DNA of 41,495 bases from Gammaproteobacteria bacterium UBA7310 (GTDB taxonomy: Bacteria > Pseudomonadota > Gammaproteobacteria > Pseudomonadales > Ketobacteraceae), in contig DKQK01000054.1 of NCBI GenBank assembly GCA_002471665.1, positions 1-41,495 of the forward strand. The letters are read 5' to 3'. Numbering within the stretch: the stretch's first letter is position 1; the number at the start of each line of letters is the position of its first letter. Under the pieces are notes generated by a model. That model ran no database searches. It had not been told where the DNA came from and saw only the letters and a program-made list of their open reading frames with translations. A program made the translations under genes and the position numbers. Shown here in pieces: positions 24,725-32,643 of this stretch.

Positions 24725-25456
24725 ATGAACAGCGTCAACAATGGCCTGTGTGCGCTGGTCAGCGTGCACGATGTGATGCCGGAAACCCGCACCCCGATCA
24801 GCCTGCTGTTACAACAGTTGCAGCGTGTGGAGGGATTACACCCCCAGCACATCACCCTACTGGTGGTGCCGGGCAAATCCTGGCAAACGGCGGATCTGAA
24901 CTGGTTGCAGTCATTAGCCCACGCCGGACACCCATTGGCCGGGCACGGCTGGAGTCATCGGGCACCTCCCCCCGGCACGCTGTATCACCAGGTGCACAGC
25001 CTGCTGCTGTCAAGACGGGCGGCAGAACACTTGTCCCGCCCGCCGGCTGCATTGCGGCAACGCGTGCAGGCGTGCCACGACTGGTTCGCACACCACAGCC
25101 TGCCACACTGCGGCCTGTATGTACCGCCGGCCTGGGCCAACGGCAAACTGGACTGGGCCACCTGGCACGAGCGGCCGTTTTCACAACTGGAAACCCTGCA
25201 TGGGGTAACCAGTCTCGACACCGGTCAACACCAGCCACTGCCGCTGACCGGTTATGAAGCCGATACCGCTGTGCGCGCCTGGTTCCTTGCCCGCTTTAAC
25301 CACTGCAGCAAAGCCATCGCCCGCTTCCGCAACCGGCCGCTCCGAATCAGCCTGCACCCATTTGATCTCACCTATGGTTTGGCGCAGAATGCACTGCAGG
25401 ATCTTGCCGCGGCCACCCGGTTCCTGAATTATCAGGATCTGCCCGCTCGCCACTGA
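24725..25456 (+). CDS. Polysaccharide deacetylase-like protein (DUF2334 type)
   Basis: A 243-residue protein. The N-terminus LCALVSVHDVMPET carries the His-Asp typical of the DUF2334/NodB-like deacetylase fold, and HPLAGHGWSHRAPP carries the H-x3-H metal motif. YVPPAWA and ISLHPFDL match later family motifs. It is predicted to remove an N-acetyl group from a sugar. There is no signal peptide, so it would act in the cytoplasm, consistent with a substrate made by the glycosyltransferase encoded nine bases upstream. Catalytic assignment is by motif only. Confidence 0.8.
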   Translation: MNSVNNGLCALVSVHDVMPETRTPISLLLQQLQRVEGLHPQHITLLVVPGKSWQTADLNWLQSLAHAGHPLAGHGWSHRAPPPGTLYHQVHSLLLSRRAAEHLSRPPAALRQRVQACHDWFAHHSLPHCGLYVPPAWANGKLDWATWHERPFSQLETLHGVTSLDTGQHQPLPLTGYEADTAVRAWFLARFNHCSKAIARFRNRPLRISLHPFDLTYGLAQNALQDLAAATRFLNYQDLPARH

Positions 25457-25513
25457 AGGCAAAGATCAACGGCGCTATTGCCAACCCGTTCATTGCCCAT
25501 AAGGCCGTTCAGC

Positions 25514-25957
25514 ATGACAAAGAATCATCCTGCATTATTTTATCTGTACCTCTTTATCGGCGTTGCCGCGTTGCTGCTCACCTGGGTTCACATTACCAGC
25601 TACCTCGGGCTGGGTGTGGTGGAAGCCAACGTACAGTTCTGGAAAGACGCCCTGATCAACGCCAACCCGGCCAGCACCTTTCTGGCAGTGGACATCCTGT
25701 TTCTGGCCATCGCGGTGGAGATCTGGATGGTAGTGGAGAGCCGCCGCATTAACATGAAATTCGTCTGGCTCTATATCATCATTGCCACCTTTGTCGGCAT
25801 CAGCTTTGCTGTGCCTCTGTATCTGGCCATGCGTGAAAAGCAGTTGGCCGCAAACAACGGCGATGTGCGCCTGGCGCTGAAAAGTTATGACATGATCTTG
25901 CTGTGCTTGCTCGGTGCCGTCACTTTGGCAACCGGGGTATGGTTATATGTGAGGTAA
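25514..25957 (+). CDS. DUF2834 family membrane protein
   Basis: A 147-residue protein with four predicted membrane segments. Segments begin near LFYLYLFIGVAALLLTWVHI, AVDILFLAIAVEIWM, FVWLYIIIATFVGISF and MILLCLLGAVTLATGVW. The ATG at 25514 (MTKNHPALF) begins just before the first segment; an open extension to 25478 is polar and unlikely. The pattern fits DUF2834, a family without a known function. It is convergent with the orphan gene on the other strand, eight bases away. Confidence 0.8.
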   Translation: MTKNHPALFYLYLFIGVAALLLTWVHITSYLGLGVVEANVQFWKDALINANPASTFLAVDILFLAIAVEIWMVVESRRINMKFVWLYIIIATFVGISFAVPLYLAMREKQLAANNGDVRLALKSYDMILLCLLGAVTLATGVWLYVR

Positions 25958-25965
25958 GCAGCCAA

Positions 25966-26766
25966 TTAATCACTCTGCTCTTCAACATAGCGATACCAGT
26001 ATGCATAACAAGTGCGTTCCCAAGGTGTCAAAAAACTGTAATTTGATCGAAAACCCATTGTGCAAATCAGCCGCCCATAACGTCTGGCGGTAGGTGGCTG
26101 CTGCTCAATTTGTTTTAACTCACTCGAAAACTCGTCACGGGAGTGCTCTTTTAAAGTATCCAAAACGCCCAACAGCCTCACAGTATCAATTTGTAACGAA
26201 ATGATATCTTTGCTCAGATAAGGTGGTAGCTGCCTGCGTTCCGCTATTTCTTTTGCAAGACCAACATGAAAGTTAATTGCTCCCAGAGTAGGATTTTTCC
26301 AAGGTTCAAGCCCTTCTATCAACGGATAAGCAAAATCAAAGGGTATTTCTCGCCCATGGCGGATAAACTCAGTCCAGTAATACAAGCAGTGCTGGGCATA
26401 CTGAAAACTGATGGTATGGGCAAATTCATCAAGCCCTTGACTGGCGCAAGAATATCGATCGTACACCTTCCACCATTTATTCTTACTTTTGGCATAGTTT
26501 ATTTCCTCAATCGGAAGCATTTCTCGAATCATAGAAACACCCATCATAAACCGCACAAAGCGCTCATCCACAAAACCGTATTCTATTTCCAGCTGGGCAT
26601 GATCAGGAATAGGCTGCGACATCACCGTACCAATCTGATCCGGGCTCATACGGAGAACTTTTTGCAAATATTCCGGCACGCTGTATGACGCCTCAGAGCG
26701 GGTAAAACTGGAAAACAACAACAAAACCACGACAACTACCAATATAAATACTTTGTTATTGGTCAT
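25966..26766 (-). CDS. Exported hypothetical protein, AT-rich orphan
   Basis: A 266-residue protein starting MTNNKVFILVVVVVLLLF, a signal peptide or single N-terminal anchor, with possible cleavage after SEA near residue 26. The mature part is charged and rich in Tyr, Trp and Arg (KNKWWKVYDRYSCASQG, WERTCYAYWYRYVEE), with a few Cys that could form disulfides in the periplasm. I do not recognise a family. Base composition is clearly more AT-rich than neighbouring genes, and codons such as ATA, AAT and TTA are common. Together with the AT-rich upstream spacer this suggests acquisition from elsewhere. Confidence 0.75.
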   Translation of the reverse strand: MTNNKVFILVVVVVLLLFSSFTRSEASYSVPEYLQKVLRMSPDQIGTVMSQPIPDHAQLEIEYGFVDERFVRFMMGVSMIREMLPIEEINYAKSKNKWWKVYDRYSCASQGLDEFAHTISFQYAQHCLYYWTEFIRHGREIPFDFAYPLIEGLEPWKNPTLGAINFHVGLAKEIAERRQLPPYLSKDIISLQIDTVRLLGVLDTLKEHSRDEFSSELKQIEQQPPTARRYGRLICTMGFRSNYSFLTPWERTCYAYWYRYVEEQSD

Positions 26767-27118
26767 ATTTCTTCTTTGCTGGCACAGCCCTGACGCATAC
26801 CCAGCTGAACCAGCATTTCTCCCTTAACGTTTATTCTTCTTGTGCGCGGACAAATACCATACGGACCCAAAAACCAACAATCAGACTTCCATTAAATCTA
26901 CTGGGATCAGTTGAATTGGGCAACTCGTAAGTTAGCGCAAATTTGTCAGGAGGATGAGAAATAACTCACGCAAAAAACCAGTTAAAACACACATCCAGAT
27001 CAATCGCTACCCGGACTTCGGCTCACACTTACTTTGCTTAAAGTCATAATTCTTCGTATTGATCTATGGTTATATATCCGGTAATCACTCCAATACCATT
27101 ATTGAAAGAGGTGCTATC
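26767..27118. other. AT-rich intergenic region (352 bp)
   Basis: This is the divergent spacer between the orphan gene (minus) and the CoA-transferase gene (plus). Base composition is AT-rich, like the orphan. I see no tRNA, no long inverted repeat and no convincing gene. AGGAGG at 26949-26954 runs directly into an ATG, with no room for a functional ribosome site. Promoters for both flanking genes must lie here, but no pair of boxes stands out. Confidence 0.6.
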
Positions 27119-28402
27119 GTGGCCCAATTTGTTAAAAGCCCCCTGGACGCCGTATCCGGCATCTGCTCAAATCAATGTGTGTGGGTGCACTCCATGGCAG
27201 CAACCCCTTGGGTATTGCTGGACGCCCTGGCGGAGCATGCGTTGCAACACAGCAATATCGAACTGTACCAATTGCACCTGGAACACGCCGAAGGGCTGGC
27301 CAAGGCCGTGGATGGCGGCCACCTTGCACCCAAAGCCTATTTCGCCAGTGAATACAACCGACAGCTGATCCAGGCAGGCAAGGCCGACTATATTCCTATT
27401 TCTTTATCGGACATTCCGCGCCTGTTTCGCAAGGGTGAGCAACGTATCGATGTGGCCTTGATTCAGGTTGCACCACCGGACCGGCACGGCATCTGTTCAC
27501 TGGGCATTTCCGTGGAAGCCACCCGCGCTGCCTGTGAAGTGGCCGACATTGTGATTGCGCACATCAATCCGCAAATGCCCCGCACGCACGGTGATGCGTT
27601 TATTCACCTGAACCAGATCGATATCGCCTATGAACAGGATCTTCCCCTGCCGGAACACAGCCCGTCGGTTCTCAACCAGATCAATCGCCGCATCGGCGAA
27701 CAGATCGCCACCTTGATTGATGATGGTGACTGTCTGCAAATGGGCATCGGCGATATTCCCGACGCCACCCTGGCCTGCCTGGGTCAACACCAACACCTGG
27801 GCATTCACACCGAAATGTTTTCCGATGGTGTGATCGAATTGTGTGAACGCGGTGTCATCGACAACAGCCGGAAGCGTAAGCATGCGGGCAAATTGGTCAC
27901 CGGCTTTGTCCTGGGCAGCAAAAAACTGTACGACTTTGTGGATGACAACTCGGCAGTGGTGTTCCTGGATATTGAATACATCAACAGCATCGAAACCATT
28001 TGCCGCAACCCCAACATGGTGAGCATCAACAGTGCCCTGCAGGTGGATCTCTCAGGCCAGATTTGTGCCGATTCTCTGGGTACGCATATTTATTCCGGTG
28101 TGGGAGGTCAACTGGATTTTGTCATGGGTGCCAACCTGTCGGATCACGGCCGTTCCATTCTGGCCTTTCCCTCCACCGCCGGTGGCGGCCAATATTCCCG
28201 CATTGTTCCCGTTTTGGCACTGGGCTCCGGCGTGGTGACCCCCAGAGGCAGCGTACACTATGTGGTAACGGAATACGGCACCGCCAATCTGCGCGGTAAA
28301 AGCCTGCGTGAGCGCAGCCGGGCGCTGATCAACATAGCCCATCCGGATTTTCGTGAAACACTGGAAAAGCAGGCGTACGAATACTGGCACGTGCGCGGGT
28401 AA
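27119..28402 (+). CDS. Acetyl-CoA hydrolase / 4-hydroxybutyrate CoA-transferase family protein
   Basis: A 427-residue family I CoA transferase (Cat1/Cat2/ACH type). The catalytic Glu is probably Glu232 in GIHTEMFSDG. QMGIGDIPDATLA and the C-terminal STAGGGQYSRIVP and VTEYGTANLRG are family signatures. The start is set at the GTG at 27119 because AAAGAGGTG lies just upstream; an open frame from 27059 begins with TTG and adds text unlike the family. It moves CoA between short carboxylic acids or hydrolyses acetyl-CoA. It may help handle acetyl- and propionyl-CoA from steroid breakdown, but nothing ties it to the cluster except distance. Confidence 0.88.
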   Translation: MAQFVKSPLDAVSGICSNQCVWVHSMAATPWVLLDALAEHALQHSNIELYQLHLEHAEGLAKAVDGGHLAPKAYFASEYNRQLIQAGKADYIPISLSDIPRLFRKGEQRIDVALIQVAPPDRHGICSLGISVEATRAACEVADIVIAHINPQMPRTHGDAFIHLNQIDIAYEQDLPLPEHSPSVLNQINRRIGEQIATLIDDGDCLQMGIGDIPDATLACLGQHQHLGIHTEMFSDGVIELCERGVIDNSRKRKHAGKLVTGFVLGSKKLYDFVDDNSAVVFLDIEYINSIETICRNPNMVSINSALQVDLSGQICADSLGTHIYSGVGGQLDFVMGANLSDHGRSILAFPSTAGGGQYSRIVPVLALGSGVVTPRGSVHYVVTEYGTANLRGKSLRERSRALINIAHPDFRETLEKQAYEYWHVRG

Positions 28403-28472
28403 CACACCGCCGCTGTAACAATCTCCAATGCCGAGACTCTATCAATAGTGCCCGGGCATATTGGAGCTAACC

Positions 28473-29210
28473 ATGATGAAATCATTTAGTTTTACCTTAC
28501 TGCTGACCCTGCTATCGACCCTGCTGCTGCCAGCAACGGCACACCCGGAGGCCAGCCGCCTGTACATCAGCCAGGGCCCCCATACCCAACTGCTGGAACT
28601 GTACACCTCCCAAGGCTGCAGCAGCTGCCCACCAGCGGACCGCTGGCTCAGCCAATGGCAGCATGACCCCCGGCTCTGGCAACAGGTGGTACCGGTGGCG
28701 TTTCATGTGGATTACTGGGACTGGATCGGATGGCAGGATGCTTTTGCCACCCCCGCCTACGGCCAGCGGCAACGCAACTATAAACAATCCGGCGCCATCA
28801 AATCCGTTTACACCCCCGGTTTCGTGCTGGACGGCCGGGAGTGGCGGGGCTGGTTCAGTGGCGGATCGTTGCCCCCAGCGACAACCAAGAAAGGCACACT
28901 GACCACCCGCATTGCCGACCAGCGAATGACCGTGCAATACCAAGCCCAATCCCTTCCCGGCAATCTTATAGTGCATGTGGCGTTACTGGGTTTTGATTTA
29001 CAAACCAAGATCATGGCCGGGGAAAATACCCAGCTCAACCTGCACGAGGATTTTGTTGTACTCTGGCATCAAACCGCCGACCAGTCGCAACCCTGGGAAT
29101 TTCAGATGCCGGATAAAAACACCTTACCCACCCGGCAACTGGGATTTGCCGCCTGGATCATCCAAGCCGGCCACCCGCAACCGGTACAAGTGGTGGGTGG
29201 CATGTTCTGA
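28473..29210 (+). CDS. DUF1223 secreted thioredoxin-like protein
   Basis: A 245-residue protein with a signal peptide (MMKSFSFTLLLTLLSTLLLP, cleavage after TAHPEA-like text near residue 25). The DUF1223 hallmark LYTSQGCSSCPPADRWL carries a CSSC dithiol motif at the start of a thioredoxin-like domain. FHVDYWDWIGWQDAFA and YTPGFVLDGREWRGW complete the family pattern. Start 28473 has TTGGAG eight bases upstream. A periplasmic redox role is inferred from the CxxC motif; no substrate is known for this family. Confidence 0.88.
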   Translation: MMKSFSFTLLLTLLSTLLLPATAHPEASRLYISQGPHTQLLELYTSQGCSSCPPADRWLSQWQHDPRLWQQVVPVAFHVDYWDWIGWQDAFATPAYGQRQRNYKQSGAIKSVYTPGFVLDGREWRGWFSGGSLPPATTKKGTLTTRIADQRMTVQYQAQSLPGNLIVHVALLGFDLQTKIMAGENTQLNLHEDFVVLWHQTADQSQPWEFQMPDKNTLPTRQLGFAAWIIQAGHPQPVQVVGGMF

Positions 29211-29326
29211 AGCGGACATTGATCACAGAGCCGCCATCGCAGCAGGCTTTTCATTTACATTTACGGTCATTGTGGTATCCCGGTAAGGGAACCCATAACC
29301 GAGAACACCAAACCAATGGAGAGCAA

Positions 29327-29719
29327 ATGATGATCAACACTTACCTGAACGCTATTAAACTCGGTCTACTTGTGTTGCTGGCTGGTTTGGCCCAGGGTTG
29401 CACTGTCTACTGGAGTGGCATGGTGGACAACAAAAGCGGCGCCAACATTACGGTGACCGGCAAGGGGCCCGACGCAACCACCTGGCAGGTCAATGCCGAT
29501 GAAGAAGTGAAGATCACCTGGAAATACAAATGTCTGGAAGTGGCGGAAGCGGGAACATCCTATTATTTTGATGCCCGTAACCCACCCAAGGAAGCCAGGA
29601 AAATGACCGGCATCACCTACACCATCTATACCCTGTACCGGGATCAGCAAATGTATTATGTCATGGAAGGCGGTAATCCCCAGGCACTGCCCGTGCTGGA
29701 CAGCTGCCCCGCTGCCTGA
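29327..29719 (+). CDS. Small putative lipoprotein
   Basis: A 130-residue protein with the lipoprotein signal MMINTYLNAIKLGLLVLLAG and lipobox AQGC, so the mature protein begins at a lipidated Cys near residue 24. The remainder is mostly beta-type and polar and includes KYKCLEVAEAG and a C-terminal Cys, which could form one disulfide. Start 29327 has GGAGAG nine bases before it; an open frame back to 29219 lacks a signal peptide. I do not recognise the family. Confidence 0.72.
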   Translation: MMINTYLNAIKLGLLVLLAGLAQGCTVYWSGMVDNKSGANITVTGKGPDATTWQVNADEEVKITWKYKCLEVAEAGTSYYFDARNPPKEARKMTGITYTIYTLYRDQQMYYVMEGGNPQALPVLDSCPAA

Positions 29720-29756
29720 ATGCGCCGGTAGAACCTTACTCCGCTGTAATTCCGGT

Positions 29757-29791
29757 GTGATTCACTGGGCCCGCCTGCCTCAGTGAATCAC
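29757..29791. terminator. Hairpin between the convergent lipoprotein and pyk genes
   Basis: GTGATTCACTG (29757-29767) pairs perfectly with CAGTGAATCAC (29781-29791) around a 13-base loop. The right arm is the last codons and stop of pyk. No T-run follows on either strand, so termination strength is uncertain; the convergent position favours a two-way terminator. Confidence 0.5.
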
Positions 29792-31228
29792 GCCACCTGC
29801 TTCCACTATTTTCAGTGTGTTGGTGCCACCGTTGACGTTAACGTAATCGCCCTTGGTCAGTATCACCTTATCGCCGGTCTCGACCACGGCTTGCTCCATC
29901 AGCAGATCCACCACTTTCTGGTTCACCTCACTGGGGGCAAGCGCAGCGCTGTCAAAGTTTACGGTACTGATTCCACGATACACAGCCAGGCGCCGCTGAC
30001 AGGCGGCGTGGGGTGTGAATGCAAAAATCGGCAGGCCGGATCGAATGCGGGACATCATCATCGGCGTGGCACCGGTTTCGGTCATGGCGATAATGGCTTT
30101 CACCCCCGCCAGACGATTGGCCACGAACATGGCAGCAGTGGCAATGGATTCATCAATCAAAGTGGGAACATGATCATCCCGTTTCCATTGATCGCGCATC
30201 TGATAAGAGCGCTCCGCACCCAGGATGATGCGATGCATGGCCTGCACCGTGGCCTCGGGAAACTGACCCGTGGCGGTTTCGGCCGACAGCATCACCGCAT
30301 CGGTACCATCCAGCACCGCATTGGCAACATCCGAGACCTCGGCCCGGGTGGGCTGGGGATGATTGATCATGGATTCCATCATCTGGGTGGCGGTGATCAC
30401 AAACCGGTTCAGCTGACGGGCACGCCAGGTAATGTGCTTCTGCACGCCCACCAACTCGGCATCGCCGATCTCCACCGCCAGATCACCCCGCGCCACCATC
30501 ACGCCATCGGAAGCCAGAATAATATTATCCAGCGTGGTATTGTCGGCCACCGCTTCCGCCCGTTCGATCTTGGCCACGATGCCGCCCTGACCACCGGCCT
30601 CGCGGTACAGTTGCCGCGCCTCGTTCACATCCGCTTCATCCCGGGGGAACGACAGCGCCACATAATCCACATCCATCGCCGCCGCAGTGACTATATCGGC
30701 TTTATCTTTTGCGGTGAGTGCTTTGGCGGTAAGGCCGCCGCCTTTACGGTTAACCCCTTTTTTATCGCTCAGCACACCACCCTGTACCACGCGGCAATGC
30801 ACCGCCGGGCCTTCGACACTTTCCACCGTCAGCTCAAGCAAACCGTCATTCAATAACAGGGTGTCACCGGCCTCGCAATCATTGGGCAGTTCCTTGTACG
30901 CCAGGCCTACGGCGTGTTCATCTCCGGCACTCTCATCCATTGCCGCATCCAGCACAAAGGGCTCGCCTCTGTGCAGGGTAACCTCCCCTGCGCGGAAGCG
31001 GGCAATGCGAATCTTGGGCCCCTGCAAATCCACCAGCGTTGCCACGTTGCTGCCTGCCTCTGCCGCCACTTTGCGAATGCGTTTGCCAACCGCCTGATGA
31101 TGTTCCGCGGATCCGTGTGAAAAGTTAAGACGAAATACATTCACACCCGCATCGATTAATGTTCTGAGCATGGCTTCGCTGTCGCAGGCAGGGCCTACGG
31201 TTGCAACAATTTTGGTACGACGAACCAT
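29780..31228 (-). CDS. pyk: Pyruvate kinase
   Basis: A 482-residue pyruvate kinase of normal length. Landmarks are RTKIVATVGPACDS at the N-terminus, VFRLNFSHG, the substrate loop with KIERAEAV and VMVARGDLAVE, the ITATQMMESMI signature and MLSAETATGQFPEATV. It converts phosphoenolpyruvate and ADP to pyruvate and ATP in the cytoplasm. A clear AGGGGT ribosome site precedes the ATG. It lies 23 bp after fumC and appears to be the last gene of an acnA-fumC-pyk unit. Confidence 0.96.
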   Translation of the reverse strand: MVRRTKIVATVGPACDSEAMLRTLIDAGVNVFRLNFSHGSAEHHQAVGKRIRKVAAEAGSNVATLVDLQGPKIRIARFRAGEVTLHRGEPFVLDAAMDESAGDEHAVGLAYKELPNDCEAGDTLLLNDGLLELTVESVEGPAVHCRVVQGGVLSDKKGVNRKGGGLTAKALTAKDKADIVTAAAMDVDYVALSFPRDEADVNEARQLYREAGGQGGIVAKIERAEAVADNTTLDNIILASDGVMVARGDLAVEIGDAELVGVQKHITWRARQLNRFVITATQMMESMINHPQPTRAEVSDVANAVLDGTDAVMLSAETATGQFPEATVQAMHRIILGAERSYQMRDQWKRDDHVPTLIDESIATAAMFVANRLAGVKAIIAMTETGATPMMMSRIRSGLPIFAFTPHAACQRRLAVYRGISTVNFDSAALAPSEVNQKVVDLLMEQAVVETGDKVILTKGDYVNVNGGTNTLKIVEAGGVIH

Positions 31229-31251
31229 TGATTACCCCTGGATAAACGCCA

Positions 31252-32637
31252 TCACGGTGACAGCATATTGACTGGTATCACTAATTTATCGTAATCGGCT
31301 GCATTAAGAAAACCCAATGTGGTGACAGCGTGTTTCAAAGAGGCGTTGTTTTCATAGGCCCATTTGGCGGCCAGCGCGGCATTGTCGTAGCCAATATGGG
31401 GGGTTAATGCCGTTACCAGCATTAAAGACTGTGCCATGTATTCATCCAACTGCTGCTCATTGGCGACAATGCCCATCAGACAATTGCAATTGAAACTGTT
31501 GATGCCGTCGGCCAGCAGGGTAATGGATTCCCACAGAGTGTGAAGGATCAGCGGCTTGTATACATTCAATTCGAACTGGCCCTGGGTGTTGGCCATGGCA
31601 ACGGCGGAATCATTCGCCATCACCCGCAGACACACCATGGTGAGCGCTTCGATCTGCGTGGGATTCACCTTGCCGGGCATAATCGAACTGCCCGGTTCAT
31701 TGGCCGGCAGTTTGATCTCGGCCAAACCACAGCGGGGGCCGCTGCCCATCAAACGCAAATCACTGGCCATTTTGTAAAGCGAGGTGGCCAGCAACCGTAA
31801 GCGGCCATGACAATCCAGCAGGGCATCGTGGGCGGCCATGAACATGAATTTATTGTCCGCCGGCCGGTAGGCAATGCCCGTCAGGTTGGAAATTTTCTGC
31901 ACCACCGCGTCGCTCCAGCGGGCATGGGTGTTCAATCCGGTACCCACGGCACTGCCGCCAATGGCAAGGCACTGCAGAGCAGGTTGCACCGCAGTAAGCT
32001 GTTCCCGGGCAAATTCAATCTGACTGTAATAAGCACCGAATTCCTGCCCCAAGGTCACCGGGGTTGCATCCATCATATGGGTGCGGCCGCTCTTGATGCG
32101 CTGTTCAAACTGCCGCTGTTTCTGTTGCAGGGCTTGCAACAAGCCATCCAGCGCCGGCGCCAGACATTGCAACAACCCCTGCATGACCGTCAGGTGCATG
32201 GCGGTGGGAAAGGTATCATTGGAAGACTGGGACAGATTCACATGATCATTGGGATGCACCGGTGTGCGACTGCCGCGGTCATGGCCTGCCAGTTCATTGG
32301 CGCGGTTGGCAATTACCTCGTTCAGATTCATATTGGTCTGGGTGCCACTGCCGGTTTGCCAGATTGATATGGGAAACTGATCGCGATGCAGACCGGCAAT
32401 GACCTCGTCGCAGGCATCCACAATAAAACCGGACAACTCGGCACTGAGTTTGCCCAGTTCCAGATTGGTCAGGGCTGCTGCCTTTTTCAGAATGGCGTAC
32501 TGCTCGATGAATTCCGGTGGGAAGGTCTGGGTGCCGATTTTGAAATTTTGCAGGGCGCGTTGGGTTTGGGCGCCCCACAATGCCTGTTCCGGCACCTCTA
32601 TTTCACCCAGTGCATCCGCTTCCTTACGTGTTGTCAT
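31252..32637 (-). CDS. fumC: Class II fumarate hydratase
   Basis: A 461-residue class II (iron-free) fumarase. Signatures are GSGTQTNMNLNEV near residues 97-109, HPNDHVNLSQSSND, GRTHMMDATPVTLGQE and the superfamily signature GSSIMPGKVNPTQ carrying the catalytic Ser loop. It interconverts fumarate and malate in the TCA cycle. The start ATG lies six bases after the acnA stop, with only a weak ribosome site, so translation is probably coupled to acnA. Being iron-free, it keeps working under iron limitation or oxidative stress. Confidence 0.96.
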   Translation of the reverse strand: MTTRKEADALGEIEVPEQALWGAQTQRALQNFKIGTQTFPPEFIEQYAILKKAAALTNLELGKLSAELSGFIVDACDEVIAGLHRDQFPISIWQTGSGTQTNMNLNEVIANRANELAGHDRGSRTPVHPNDHVNLSQSSNDTFPTAMHLTVMQGLLQCLAPALDGLLQALQQKQRQFEQRIKSGRTHMMDATPVTLGQEFGAYYSQIEFAREQLTAVQPALQCLAIGGSAVGTGLNTHARWSDAVVQKISNLTGIAYRPADNKFMFMAAHDALLDCHGRLRLLATSLYKMASDLRLMGSGPRCGLAEIKLPANEPGSSIMPGKVNPTQIEALTMVCLRVMANDSAVAMANTQGQFELNVYKPLILHTLWESITLLADGINSFNCNCLMGIVANEQQLDEYMAQSLMLVTALTPHIGYDNAALAAKWAYENNASLKHAVTTLGFLNAADYDKLVIPVNMLSP

Positions 32638-32643
32638 AACATT

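Noticed and set aside
26954..27049. 31-residue open frame with AGGAGG at its start
   Set aside because: The AGGAGG runs straight into the ATG, leaving no spacing for ribosome binding, and the peptide shows no recognisable feature.
29783..30856. 357-codon open frame opposite pyk
   Set aside because: It is fully antisense to pyruvate kinase, which has all family motifs. The His/Gly-rich translation is typical of reverse-frame shadows in GC-rich genes.
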